A stretch of 63,733 nucleotides of DNA, from contig JAJZWB010000002.1 in assembly GCA_021846845.1 (NCBI GenBank), forward strand, positions 1 through 63,733. The letters run 5' to 3'. Under the pieces are notes generated by a model, which did no database searches, had not been told where the DNA came from, and was given only the letters and a program-made list of their open reading frames with translations. The position numbers were made by a program, and so were the translations under genes. Positions 27,358 to 36,157 of this stretch are shown piece after piece (within the stretch, counting starts at the first letter, position 1; each line of letters starts with the position of its first letter). The DNA is from Actinomycetes bacterium (GTDB lineage Bacteria > Actinomycetota > Thermoleophilia > Solirubrobacterales > Solirubrobacteraceae).

Positions 27358-28716
27358 GTGACGACGTTCGCGATCAGGTTCCTCGGCTGCAAGGTCTCCC
27401 AGGCGGACGCGATGATCGCCCGCGAGGCGCTGCTGGCCGCCGGCCACCGGGAGGTGGGCGAGGACGAGGCGGAGCTGCACGTCGTCAACACCTGCTGCAT
27501 CACGTCCGAGGCCGAGGCGAAGTCCCGCCAGTCGGTGCGCCGCTCGCTGCGGGCTGCGCGGCGCGTGTACGCGTCTGGCTGCGCGGTGAACCTGAGCGCC
27601 CGCCGGTTCGCGGACCTGGGGGATGAGGTGGTCGCGCTGCAGGGGGCGGCCGACGACGTCGCCCGGAGGATCGCGGCGCACGCGGGCTCCGGTGCTGTCG
27701 ACCACGCCGGCGGCGGGCCGGCCGCGCACGTCGCCCCGTGGATTCCCGCGCACGCCGTCAGCGGCTCCACGTCGTGCGCCGACACCGCGCACGACGTGCT
27801 GGCCCGTGAGCGGCTCGCGGGCGCCGGGCCGCTGTCGCGCACCCGCGGCTTCGTCAAGATCCAGGACGGCTGCGACTCCGGGTGCGCATACTGCATCATC
27901 CCCACGGTGCGCGGGGGCGCTCGCTCGCGGCCGGCCTCCGCGGTCCTGCGAGAGGTCGCGCAGCGGGTGCGCGACGGGCAGCCGGAGATGGTGATGACGG
28001 GGATCAGCGTGGGCGACTATCGCGACCCCGAGCAGGGCATGGAGCTCGGCGACCTGATGCGGGCGGTGGCGCGCGTGCCCGGGATCGAGCGCGTGCGGCT
28101 GTCGAGCGTGGAGGTGATCCACGTGCGCGACTCGCTGCTGGAGGCGCTCGTGAGCGAGCCCAAGGTGTGCCCGCACCTGCACGTGCCGCTGCAGTCAGGG
28201 GACGACGCGGTGCTCGCCGCGATGGGGCGCCACTACACCGCAGCCGAGTACGTGGAGCGGATCGCGCGCGTCCGCGCGGCGGTGCCGCGCCTGAACGTGA
28301 CCACCGACGTGATCGTCGGCTTCCCGACCGAGGACGAGGCGGCCTTCGAGCGCACGCTGCGGGCGCTCGACGCAGCCTGCATCACGCGCGTGCACGTGTT
28401 CCCCTACTCGCCGCGACCCGGGACCGTCGCGGCCGGCCTGGGCGACGCGGTCGCCCCCGCCGACAAGCGGCGCCGCGGCCAGGCGATGCGCGCCCACTCG
28501 GAGCTGAGCAGCCGCCGCCACCGCAGCTCCCGGCTCGGGCTTCGCGAGCGGGTGCTGGTCGACAAGGTCGCCGCGACGCGGTGCTCGGGCTACACCGCCG
28601 ACTACGTCCGCTGCTACCTGCCGCCCGGTGCGGCCAGGCGCGGCGAGCTGGTCGACGTGGTCTGCGAGGACCTGCAGGCCGACGGCATCCGCTGCCGGCC
28701 GCTGCGTCGGCGCTGA
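27358..28716 (+). CDS. mtaB: tRNA methylthiotransferase, MtaB-like
   Basis: A radical SAM methylthiotransferase, probably converting t6A to ms2t6A at position 37 of tRNAs. The 452-residue protein has the N-terminal iron-sulfur domain with cysteines in FLGCKVSQAD, VVNTCCITSEAE and ASGCAVN, the radical SAM motif CDSGCAYC (about 178-185), HLHVPLQSGDDAVL, and a C-terminal TRAM-like part. Between the two domains (about 105-155) is a low-complexity Ala/Gly/His insertion. MtaB fits better than MiaB because of the N-terminal motif and length, but RimO-like activity is not excluded. The GTG is 11 bases after TAGCGT. Confidence 0.88.
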   Translation: MTTFAIRFLGCKVSQADAMIAREALLAAGHREVGEDEAELHVVNTCCITSEAEAKSRQSVRRSLRAARRVYASGCAVNLSARRFADLGDEVVALQGAADDVARRIAAHAGSGAVDHAGGGPAAHVAPWIPAHAVSGSTSCADTAHDVLARERLAGAGPLSRTRGFVKIQDGCDSGCAYCIIPTVRGGARSRPASAVLREVAQRVRDGQPEMVMTGISVGDYRDPEQGMELGDLMRAVARVPGIERVRLSSVEVIHVRDSLLEALVSEPKVCPHLHVPLQSGDDAVLAAMGRHYTAAEYVERIARVRAAVPRLNVTTDVIVGFPTEDEAAFERTLRALDAACITRVHVFPYSPRPGTVAAGLGDAVAPADKRRRGQAMRAHSELSSRRHRSSRLGLRERVLVDKVAATRCSGYTADYVRCYLPPGAARRGELVDVVCEDLQADGIRCRPLRRR

Positions 28717-28762
28717 GCGGTCCGCCGAGCGCGGTCGTCCGGAGCACGGACGGTTCGCGGCC

Positions 28763-30121
28763 CTATGCGATGAACTTCGCGGCCAGGAAGGACGCGGCGA
28801 CGAAAGCCGCCACCAGGAGGCTGATCCGGTCGCCGGCGGCGAACAGGAGCGGATCCTCGTCGATCTCGCCGCGTCCCGCCAGCAGCCACAGACGGGAGAT
28901 CCAGTACAGCAGCGCCGGGATCGCGGCCCAGAGCAGATGCGGGTTGGCGTGGGGGCGCGCGGTGGCGTTGTCGTTGACATACAGGACGAAGACCACGGCG
29001 CAGCCGGAGGTGACCCCGAGCGAGGTCATGAGCTCCAGGTCCTGATGGCTGTAGCCGCGGCCCCTGACCTCCCGTCCCGCGCGGCGCGCGCGGGAGAGCT
29101 CCGAGACGCGCTTGACGATCCCGAGGCTGGTGACGAGGAAGACCGAGAAGGTGAGCAGCCAGATCGTCAGATGGGCGCTGATCGCCTCCGCCCCCGCGAC
29201 GATCCGGATCGTGTACAGGCCCGACAGCGTGATCACGTCGACGATCTCCACGCGCTTGAGCCAGAACGTGTAGGCGACCGTGATCGACAGGCAGGCGAGT
29301 AGCATCAGCGTCGCCTTCGGCGGCAGCGGCACGGCGCTCAGCGCGATGCCGGCGGCGAGGAGGACCGGGAGCAGCGCCCACCCGCAGACCATGCTCCCGC
29401 GGCCGCTGGCGAATGGCCGCTCCCGCTTGGTGGGATGGCTGCGGTCGGAGTCGAGGTCCGACCTGTCGTTGAGCACATGGACGCTCGACGCGACCAGGCA
29501 GAAAGCGACGAACATGAGCCACGAGTGCCACCAGTACCGCAGCCGCCCGACGTCCTGCGCGGTGAACATGGCCACGAACACCAGCAGGTTCTTGAGCCAC
29601 TGGTGGGGGCGAAGGGCACGTGACAGCGCCCGCAGCCGCGCGCCGTCACGCGGGATCACGGCGCCCAGCGGCGCCAGCGCTCGGGCCTGATGGAGCAGCC
29701 CGTAGGACCCTCCGACCACGTGCGCGACGCCGGCGTCCGCCCACACCGCCAGGTCGGCGCGGTCGCTGCCGGCATAGTCGTAGCCGCCGGAGCCGTATCG
29801 CTGCGCCAGGCGTGCGCGCCGGCGCTCGGCGGTGAGCTGGACGTCTCCGGAGGCGAGCACCTCGTCGAAGAGCCCCAGGTGGTCGGCGATCGCGCGCGCC
29901 CGGCGCTCGCCCGCCGCGGTGGCGAGCACCAGGCGCCGGCCCGTGCGGCGCTCGGCCCCAAGCCACGCGAGGACTCGGTCGTCATGGGGCAGCAGGCTCG
30001 GGTCCGGCTCGCGGGCGTCCGCCACGAGCCTGCGAACGGCCTGGGGACCGCCGCGCAGCGCGACCAGCACCCGCCCGATCCGCCATGGACCGGCCAGCAG
30101 GTAGGCGGTCAGATCCATCAT
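28763..30121 (-). CDS. UbiA-family prenyltransferase with incomplete HAD domain (DPPR-synthase-like; frameshifted at the N-terminus)
   Basis: The intact reading frame (452 residues from ATGATG at 30121) has a HAD-like N-terminal part (about 1-160, with LVLATAAGERRARAIADHLG and DYAGSDRADLAVW) and a polytopic UbiA domain from about 165 with LRPHQWLKNLLVF and the Mg-binding motif NDRSDLDSDRSHPTKRERP. This pattern is close to decaprenyl-phosphate phosphoribose (DPPR) synthases, which start the decaprenyl-phosphoryl-arabinose pathway. The HAD nucleophile DLDGT lies upstream in another frame (30122-30209), so the gene appears to carry a one-base frameshift, or the sequence has an error. Downstream it converges on mtaB. 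Confidence 0.75.
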   Translation of the reverse strand: MMDLTAYLLAGPWRIGRVLVALRGGPQAVRRLVADAREPDPSLLPHDDRVLAWLGAERRTGRRLVLATAAGERRARAIADHLGLFDEVLASGDVQLTAERRRARLAQRYGSGGYDYAGSDRADLAVWADAGVAHVVGGSYGLLHQARALAPLGAVIPRDGARLRALSRALRPHQWLKNLLVFVAMFTAQDVGRLRYWWHSWLMFVAFCLVASSVHVLNDRSDLDSDRSHPTKRERPFASGRGSMVCGWALLPVLLAAGIALSAVPLPPKATLMLLACLSITVAYTFWLKRVEIVDVITLSGLYTIRIVAGAEAISAHLTIWLLTFSVFLVTSLGIVKRVSELSRARRAGREVRGRGYSHQDLELMTSLGVTSGCAVVFVLYVNDNATARPHANPHLLWAAIPALLYWISRLWLLAGRGEIDEDPLLFAAGDRISLLVAAFVAASFLAAKFIA

Positions 30122-30209
30122 GCAGAGGATCGGAGCGCAGCAGCGTCCCGTCTAGATCGACGACCAGGGGCCGCCGCGGCGCCCGCGGGAGCGTGACGGC
30201 CTCAGCCAC
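29982..30209 (-). pseudogene. N-terminal fragment of the HAD-UbiA gene in a different frame
   Basis: GTG at 30209 overlaps the stop of the mannosyltransferase-like gene by eight bases and opens a 75-codon frame. Its first 30 residues read like a HAD N-terminus: AVTLPRAPRRPLVVDLDGTL followed by LRSDPLH. After about residue 30 (near 30119) sense passes to the frame of the 28763-30121 gene; removing a single G near 30117-30119 would fuse the two. The residues beyond that point in this frame are meaningless until the stop at 29982. Likely true gene extent: 28763-30209. Confidence 0.6.
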
Positions 30210-31035
30210 GGTCCGGGAGGGTGCCGGCCGCCGGCTGCTCGCCGGCGGCTCGCGGGCGTCCGGGCGACGGGCCCGCGTCCGGCGGCGCGGCGCCAGGCGC
30301 GGGCGCCGCCGGGTCGGGCAGCCGCCGGCGCAGCGCGGCGACCAGCCACACCGCCTCCAGCGCGATCCGGCCGGACATCTTGCTCGTGCCCGCGGTCCGG
30401 TCGGCGAACACGATCGGTACCTCCACAACAGTGAAGCCCGCCCTGAACGCCAGCGCCGTGAGCTCTATCTGGAACGCGTACCCGTCCGCGCCGATCGAGT
30501 CCAGGCCGATCGACTCAAGCACCCGGCGGCGGATGCACTTGAAGCCGCCCGTGAGATCACGAACCGGCACGCCGAGCATGTGCCGCGCGTAGAGGCTCCC
30601 GCCGCGCGACAGGAGCCGCCGCGTCAGGCTCCAGTTCTCGACCCCGCCGCCGCGCACGTAGCGCGAACCGAGCACGACGTCCGCGGTCCGCGCCGCCGCC
30701 AGCAGCCGGGGCAGGTGAGCGGGGTCGTGCGAGAAGTCCGCGTCCATCTCCACCACCATCTGCGCGCCGGCGTCGAGCGCGCGCCTGAAGCCGGCGACAT
30801 AGGCCCGACCGAGCCCGTCCTTCGACCTCCGGTGCAGCACCTCCACCGTCCCGAGCTCGACGGCGACCCGCTCGGCGAGCGCGCCGGTCCCGTCCGGCGA
30901 TCCGTCGTCGACCACGAGCACGCGGTAGCCGCCCGGGACCGCCCCGGCGAGCTGCGCGTCGACCGCCCGCAGGAGCCGCTCTATGTTCTCCCGCTCGTTG
31001 TAGGTGGGGATCACGATCCAGGTCGGCTCACTCAT
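30202..31035 (-). CDS. polyprenol-phosphate mannosyltransferase-like GT2 enzyme
   Basis: A 277-residue family 2 glycosyltransferase of the dolichol-phosphate mannose synthase (Dpm/Ppm1) type. Motifs are VIPTYNERENI at the start, VLVVDDGSPDGT, the metal-binding DADFSHDP, LGSRYVRGGGVENW and LTGGFKCIRRRVLE. It would make polyprenyl-phosphate mannose (or glucose), the sugar donor for GT-C enzymes on the outer face of the membrane; two such proteins are encoded just upstream. The ATG at 31035 is preferred over GTG 31053 because GAGGAG lies about 7 bases before it. The last 40 residues are Pro/Ala-rich. The following gene start overlaps its stop. Confidence 0.9.
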   Translation of the reverse strand: MSEPTWIVIPTYNERENIERLLRAVDAQLAGAVPGGYRVLVVDDGSPDGTGALAERVAVELGTVEVLHRRSKDGLGRAYVAGFRRALDAGAQMVVEMDADFSHDPAHLPRLLAAARTADVVLGSRYVRGGGVENWSLTRRLLSRGGSLYARHMLGVPVRDLTGGFKCIRRRVLESIGLDSIGADGYAFQIELTALAFRAGFTVVEVPIVFADRTAGTSKMSGRIALEAVWLVAALRRRLPDPAAPAPGAAPPDAGPSPGRPRAAGEQPAAGTLPDRG

Positions 31036-31080
31036 CTCAGGGCTCCTCGTCACGGCGGGCTCAGGCAGGTCGGCGGGGCC

Positions 31081-33138
31081 TCACGGACCGCCGACGCGTC
31101 GAAGCGAGACGGAATAGACGTTCACGAGATCGGCGCCCCCCGGCGACCAGACGCGCACCTCCAGCTGGTCGCCGCTGGGGATCACCGGGCTGTCGCGCCA
31201 GGGGCCGAAGCCGTGGAACTCGTAGGGCGCGACGACCCGGGCCAGCCGCCCCGTCAGCGAGACGGTCGTGCGCCCGCCCGTGCCGGGCAGCGCCACGCGC
31301 GCCAGCAGGGTGGAGGTGTCGGCGTTCCACAGCTCGACGGTCGCGGCGCTCGACGCCGAAAGGGACACGTTCGCACGGTATGAGCCCGCCGGCTCGCGCC
31401 AGTAGGCGCCGTCCGCGACGTAGCCGGCGCGGCCGTCGCCGGTGACGTACCAGTCGCGCGGCGGGCCGCTGAGGACCGCCTGGCCGGCGGGTCCCGGCAG
31501 CGACCACCCCGGGTAAGGTGCCCCCGGCGGCGCCGTGAGGCTCAGCCGGCGCCGGTCGCCGGAGGGCGTCCACTCCAGCGCCCAGATGCCGTCCCGCGCG
31601 GTGACCAGTCTCACCCCCGGCGTGGACAGCAGCGCGTCGATGTCGCTGTAGATCGATGAAGGGCTTGCGGTCTCGATCCCGGCCCGCGGCGCGAACACGA
31701 ACCACACCCGGCCCGCGCGCACCGGAATCGCACGCGCGCCGAATACTGGATAGACAAAGGGACGGTTCGCGAGGTCGCCGACGATCCCCTGCTCAGCGAC
31801 CACCTCGTCGCTCGGGGCGATGCGCCGCCGGACGGAGCGCAGGACCGCGGCGGCGGGCGCGGGTACCGTGAGCCACCTCCCCGGAAGGCTCGGGAGCCAG
31901 GTGGCCGTCCAGCCGCCCGCGTTGGCGACCAGCAGGCACGCGAGCGACGCCGGCAGCCACCGTAGCCTGCGGTGGCTCCTACCGAGCAGGATCATGACCA
32001 CAGCCACTGTCCCGACCGCGACCAGAGGACTGAGCACGATGTTCTGAACACCTGGCTGGGAGAACTCAGTTGAGCTGAGTTGACTCTCAGCGAGCGCTAG
32101 CGTCGCCGTGCCCGCCACCGGGGGCCAGAGGATGCCAAGCAGCCCGGCTGTCGAGACATTGGCCCAGACGTTGAACCGATTGGCCCACAGCGCGGCGAGG
32201 GCGCGTCCGGGGTGCTCGACGACTGCCGACACCACGGCCGTGGCGGCGGACGAGCTGCTCGCTTGCCCGGTCCCTGCGAGTAGGCTTGCATACTTGTCTG
32301 GACTGCTCCCCATGGTGGCGTGCACGAGCTCCAGGGCCACGAGCCACCCGACCGCGGCTGCCATCATGGAGATGCCCCGGCGGGCGTAGCAGCGTCCGGA
32401 CAGCGCGCCCGAGAGGCCGACGGCCGCCAGGTAGGTGGCGGCGACGTCGCCGCAGAGCAGGCCCGCTCCGAACCACAGCCAGGCGCTCCGGCGGCCGCGA
32501 TGGAGGTCACGCGCGGCGGCGACGGTGAACAGCATGGCGAACGCCTCGACGTGGAAGTCGAACGAGATCGACATCGCGAACCAAGGGTTGAGGACGAGCA
32601 GCACGACGCCGAGCGCTGCGAGCGCGGCGGGCGCTGCCGCCGAGGCGTCCCTCACAGCGCGCCGGGCGGCGAGGTCGCAGATCCACACCAGCGCCACCGC
32701 CTGGGCGCCTACCGTCGCGAGGTCCTGCTCCCAGACGAGCGTGACCCGGTGCGGCCAGAGCCACTCCAAGAGTGCGAGCGGCCACAGGAGGAAGAACCCG
32801 TGATCGCGCCAGATGGGATACCCGAGGGTGGTCGCGAACGGATCGAGCGTTCCGTGGGCGATCAGCCAGGCGGGCTGCCCGCCGTTGGCGTAGTCCCAGC
32901 CCAGCCCGTACCGCGCGGCGATCAGCCCGCTCCACCAGAGGAAGGCGACCAGCTCGATCGCGAGGATCACGAGCCCGGCCGTGCGCACGCGCAGCAGCGC
33001 CCGCGGCCACTCCTCTCGGCGCGGAGCCACCAGGGGCCGGGCCTCGCTCCAGCGCCGCCGCAGACCGCCGAGTGCGCCGAACACGGGCCCCGTCAGGCCC
33101 CGGGGCCGCCGCCCGCTGACATCACCGAGGACGCTCAT
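31081..33138 (-). CDS. GT-C-like polytopic membrane protein (DUF2079-like)
   Basis: A 685-residue protein with about 10-12 hydrophobic helices in the first 420 residues and a soluble, presumably exported C-terminal part. The segment SISFDFHVEAFAMLFTVAAA near residue 190 matches the FDFHxEA pattern of DUF2079 proteins, predicted GT-C glycosyltransferases. The tail (about 500-685) is beta-rich and ends in a domain resembling a carbohydrate-binding sandwich (VELWNADTSTLLARV and VRVWSPGGADLVNVYSVSL). Probable lipid-linked sugar transferase acting outside the membrane; donor and acceptor are unknown. It overlaps the upstream gene by ATGA and precedes the mannosyltransferase-like gene. Confidence 0.7.
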   Translation of the reverse strand: MSVLGDVSGRRPRGLTGPVFGALGGLRRRWSEARPLVAPRREEWPRALLRVRTAGLVILAIELVAFLWWSGLIAARYGLGWDYANGGQPAWLIAHGTLDPFATTLGYPIWRDHGFFLLWPLALLEWLWPHRVTLVWEQDLATVGAQAVALVWICDLAARRAVRDASAAAPAALAALGVVLLVLNPWFAMSISFDFHVEAFAMLFTVAAARDLHRGRRSAWLWFGAGLLCGDVAATYLAAVGLSGALSGRCYARRGISMMAAAVGWLVALELVHATMGSSPDKYASLLAGTGQASSSSAATAVVSAVVEHPGRALAALWANRFNVWANVSTAGLLGILWPPVAGTATLALAESQLSSTEFSQPGVQNIVLSPLVAVGTVAVVMILLGRSHRRLRWLPASLACLLVANAGGWTATWLPSLPGRWLTVPAPAAAVLRSVRRRIAPSDEVVAEQGIVGDLANRPFVYPVFGARAIPVRAGRVWFVFAPRAGIETASPSSIYSDIDALLSTPGVRLVTARDGIWALEWTPSGDRRRLSLTAPPGAPYPGWSLPGPAGQAVLSGPPRDWYVTGDGRAGYVADGAYWREPAGSYRANVSLSASSAATVELWNADTSTLLARVALPGTGGRTTVSLTGRLARVVAPYEFHGFGPWRDSPVIPSGDQLEVRVWSPGGADLVNVYSVSLRRVGGP

Positions 33139-35249
33139 CGGACGAACCTGATCGGCAGGATCTCGGAGTACCCGTACGGGTAGAAGAAGCGGTCGTTGAC
33201 GAGGTTGGCCTCGAAGTAGACCGGATCGGCGCTCGCGGCCGTGCCGACGATCCGGAAGGTCGCGACGCCGCCGGCGTCGGTGTAGGCGACCACCGGCGTC
33301 TGCCCGGGCGGTCGGCCATTGACCTGCGCCTCGCTGAACTGAAGGCCGCTCTGGTCGTAGATGATCTGGCCCAGCGCGACCGCGACCCCGGCCCGGCGCA
33401 CGCGGCGGTCAAGCCGGTCGCGCAGCTGCGCCAGCACGACCAGCGCCCGGCCGGTGGGCAGGGGCGCGTTGACCGCGTCGGGCACCAGCGCCACGTGCAG
33501 CGCGCCGGGATCGTAGGGGCCCGACGTGCTGAGCGAGGGCGGGTGCCGGGTGAACGCCAGCACCGAGAAGCCCCCCTGGATCGACGGCTGGGCGGGGAAG
33601 TTGGGCGCCTGCAGCGTGTAGGTGGCGGCGGCGCCAGGTGCCAGCGCCCGCGGACCGCGCGCGACAAGCCAGAAGGTCGTCAGGCCGCCGCCCTCGGCGA
33701 GGGTGAAGGACGGGCGCAGCACGCGGCCGGTGGTGTTCGCCACGCGCAGCGTGAGCTGCTCAACGGTCGCCAGCTGACCGGTCGTGCGCAGCCCCGAGAT
33801 CCGCAGCCGCAGCGGCGCCCGGGCGCCGAGCGCCCAGGCCAGGGACGCGCACACCGCGGCGGCCGCCAGGCCGGCGCCCGCCATACACCACCGCCGCCAC
33901 CGGCGCCGGGCGCCGGGCGGCGGCGAAGCGCGCGTGGGGACCGCGGTCGTAAACGCGCCGACGACGCCCGCGGGGACCAGCGCGACCAGATAGCTGCCGT
34001 AGGAGCGGGAGGCGAAGAACAGCGCCACCGCGGGCAGCGCGAACGTCGCCGGCCGCAGCCGCGGGTAGGTGGCGAGGTAGGCGAACAGCAGCAGCGCCAG
34101 GAGGGCCACCGCGCTGAGGGTGAACGCCTGCAGAGATCCGCCGCCGAGCCTGGCGAACAGGCTGAGCGCGATCGCGCCCTGCCCGGCCGGCACCAGCTGG
34201 CCGACGATCGGCGTCAGGATGCCGTGCCACCACGCCGCGGGGGACTGGATCAGGAAGGGCAGGTTGGGCAGCGTGAACGCGACCGCGGCGAGCGCCAGGT
34301 ACAGCGCCGCCCGCCGGAGGGCGGCCGCGGCGCCGCGCGTCGCGGTGCCCTCGACGATCAGCGCGCACAGCACGAACGGGAGCACCAGCCACGGCGTCTG
34401 CTTGACCGCCATCGCCAGCCCGAGCAGGATCGGGCCCAGGTAGGAGCGACGGCAGGATCCGAACCGATCCCACCGGTAAGCGGCCCCGATCAGCAGCGGG
34501 ATGAAGAGCGAGTCGGTGATGCCGCCGACCGCGTAGCTGACATAGACGCCCAGCGCTCCGATCACCAGGCCCGCGGCCCGCGCGCGGCGGGGCAGCAGGG
34601 CGAACATCAAGAGGATCGACACCGACCACGCGGCCACGTCGATCGCCACCGCCAGCTGCGTCGACCAGCCGAGCGCGAGGAACGGTAGGTACAGCTCGAA
34701 CGAGAGCGCCGGGTAGGAGAGGGCGGTTACCGGAGCGCCCGCGAGCGTGTAGGTGAAGCCGTCGGGGGAGACGCGGAACATGGAGAACGAAGGCGCCATC
34801 GAGCGCAGGTACGGATCGATCCCGTGCAGGGCCAGCATCGCCGCGTACTGGTCGAAAGCGAGCTCGTCGGTCCCGTAGCCGGGGGCCTGCCGGACCTGAA
34901 CGTAGGACCAGGCGGCGAGCGTGCAGACGACGATCGCCGCCGTCGCCCAGGCGAGGGCGTTCTCGACCGAGCGGGCGCGGCCGCGGAGCAGCCAGCTGCC
35001 GAGCACGGTCGCCAGGCCCCACCCACCGGAGATGACGACAACCACCCCGACCCAGGCGAAGCTCGTGGCGGCGCTCAGCAGCTGGATCGACCAGTCGATC
35101 AGGGCCGCGCCCGCCAGCGTCCAGGAGGCGCGCTCGGCCCAGCCGATCCCGGCCGCCGGCGACGCGGCGGACACGCCGCCGGACGGCGTGCCGGAGGAGC
35201 CCGGATGTGCCGGCGGCGTCCCGCGCACGGCCTGGTGCGACGCCGACAC
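33135..35249 (-). CDS. GT-C-like polytopic membrane protein with Ig-like exported tail
   Basis: A 704-residue protein with about 11-13 hydrophobic helices up to residue 450. A loop after the second or third helix has DELAFDQYAAMLALHGIDPY, which resembles the acidic first-loop motif of GT87/GT39-type GT-C enzymes, and AMAVKQTPWLVLPF recalls GT87. The tail (about 460-704) looks like two beta-sandwich domains, the second with features of bacterial Ig-like (invasin-type) modules (TDAGGVATFRIVGTA). It may transfer mannose or arabinose from polyprenyl-phosphate donors to envelope polymers; this is inference. GTG start; coupled to the next gene by ATGA. Confidence 0.7.
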   Translation of the reverse strand: MSASHQAVRGTPPAHPGSSGTPSGGVSAASPAAGIGWAERASWTLAGAALIDWSIQLLSAATSFAWVGVVVVISGGWGLATVLGSWLLRGRARSVENALAWATAAIVVCTLAAWSYVQVRQAPGYGTDELAFDQYAAMLALHGIDPYLRSMAPSFSMFRVSPDGFTYTLAGAPVTALSYPALSFELYLPFLALGWSTQLAVAIDVAAWSVSILLMFALLPRRARAAGLVIGALGVYVSYAVGGITDSLFIPLLIGAAYRWDRFGSCRRSYLGPILLGLAMAVKQTPWLVLPFVLCALIVEGTATRGAAAALRRAALYLALAAVAFTLPNLPFLIQSPAAWWHGILTPIVGQLVPAGQGAIALSLFARLGGGSLQAFTLSAVALLALLLFAYLATYPRLRPATFALPAVALFFASRSYGSYLVALVPAGVVGAFTTAVPTRASPPPGARRRWRRWCMAGAGLAAAAVCASLAWALGARAPLRLRISGLRTTGQLATVEQLTLRVANTTGRVLRPSFTLAEGGGLTTFWLVARGPRALAPGAAATYTLQAPNFPAQPSIQGGFSVLAFTRHPPSLSTSGPYDPGALHVALVPDAVNAPLPTGRALVVLAQLRDRLDRRVRRAGVAVALGQIIYDQSGLQFSEAQVNGRPPGQTPVVAYTDAGGVATFRIVGTAASADPVYFEANLVNDRFFYPYGYSEILPIRFVR

Positions 35250-35257
35250 GCCGAGCC

Positions 35258-36148
35258 CTAGAGGCCGATGATCTGCACGTTCCCGTAGGACGGGGCGCCG
35301 ACGAAGTCATACAGCGAGCCGCCGTTGGGCGACACCTGAACCGCCACGCTGTCGCTGGCGGCCGGGAGCACCCTGCGCATCGAGCTGGTGGCGGTGTCGA
35401 TGACCGCGATGTTGGCCGTCAGGCTGGTGCCCTTGAGCACGTACAGGGTGGCGCCCGTGGGGGCGAGCGCGAGCGAGATCGCCGGGCTGCCGACCGACAG
35501 CTGGGTGAGCACCCTGCGCGTGCGCAGGGACGTCTCGGTCACCCCGCCCGACGCCTGCGCCGACCAGACGGCGCTCTGATCAGGCGTCGGGGCGATCGAC
35601 ACGGCGTCGCGCGGCACCCCGATCAGGGCCCTCACGCGCCGCTTCACGGTGTCGATGACCGTCACGCTGGCCGATGAGCGGTTCCCGTCCAGCACGTAGA
35701 GGGTGCTGCCGTCCGACCCGAAGGCGAGCGCGCGAACGGGCGCGCCGACCGCGATCGTCGCACGCCCGCGGCCGTCGGCGCCCAGCAGCTGCACCGCGCC
35801 CGCACCGGGGGTCGCGAGCCCCAGGGCGAGCGTCCCGGTGGACGACTCGGCGACGGCGCTCGCGTCGGCGCTCACAGGCTCAAGGGCCTGCCGCTGGCCG
35901 GTGGAGAGCGAGAACTGAGCCACTGCGCGCGCCCTGACGGTGCCGCTCAGCACCCACAGGTAGCCGTTCAGCTGCGGGGTGGAGGCGGCGATGACGCCGG
36001 CGGGCAGCGGGAGCGTTCTGGGGCGGGCGCCGACACGCGCACGCGAGGAGGAGGACGACGTCGCGGCGGACCCGCACGCCGCCAGCAGGACCGAGGCCCC
36101 CAGGGCCGCGGCGTACGCCGCGACCCGGGAGCGCCGTGAGGCCGGCAC
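35258..36148 (-). CDS. lipoprotein with YncE-like beta-propeller repeats
   Basis: A 296-residue protein with a lipoprotein signal (ALGASVLLAACGS, cysteine about residue 25) and repeated four-stranded segments such as ALAFGSDGSTLYVLDG, VTVIDTVKRRVRALIG, LALAPTGATLYVLKG and IAVIDTATSSMRRVLP. These are the signature of seven-bladed YVTN/YncE-type propellers; about four to five blades are readable. It would sit on the outer face of the membrane and bind a partner, not act as an enzyme. Only 8 bases separate it from the GT-C gene start, so it is in the same unit. Confidence 0.8.
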   Translation of the reverse strand: MPASRRSRVAAYAAALGASVLLAACGSAATSSSSSRARVGARPRTLPLPAGVIAASTPQLNGYLWVLSGTVRARAVAQFSLSTGQRQALEPVSADASAVAESSTGTLALGLATPGAGAVQLLGADGRGRATIAVGAPVRALAFGSDGSTLYVLDGNRSSASVTVIDTVKRRVRALIGVPRDAVSIAPTPDQSAVWSAQASGGVTETSLRTRRVLTQLSVGSPAISLALAPTGATLYVLKGTSLTANIAVIDTATSSMRRVLPAASDSVAVQVSPNGGSLYDFVGAPSYGNVQIIGL

Positions 36149-36157
36149 GGCCGCTCG

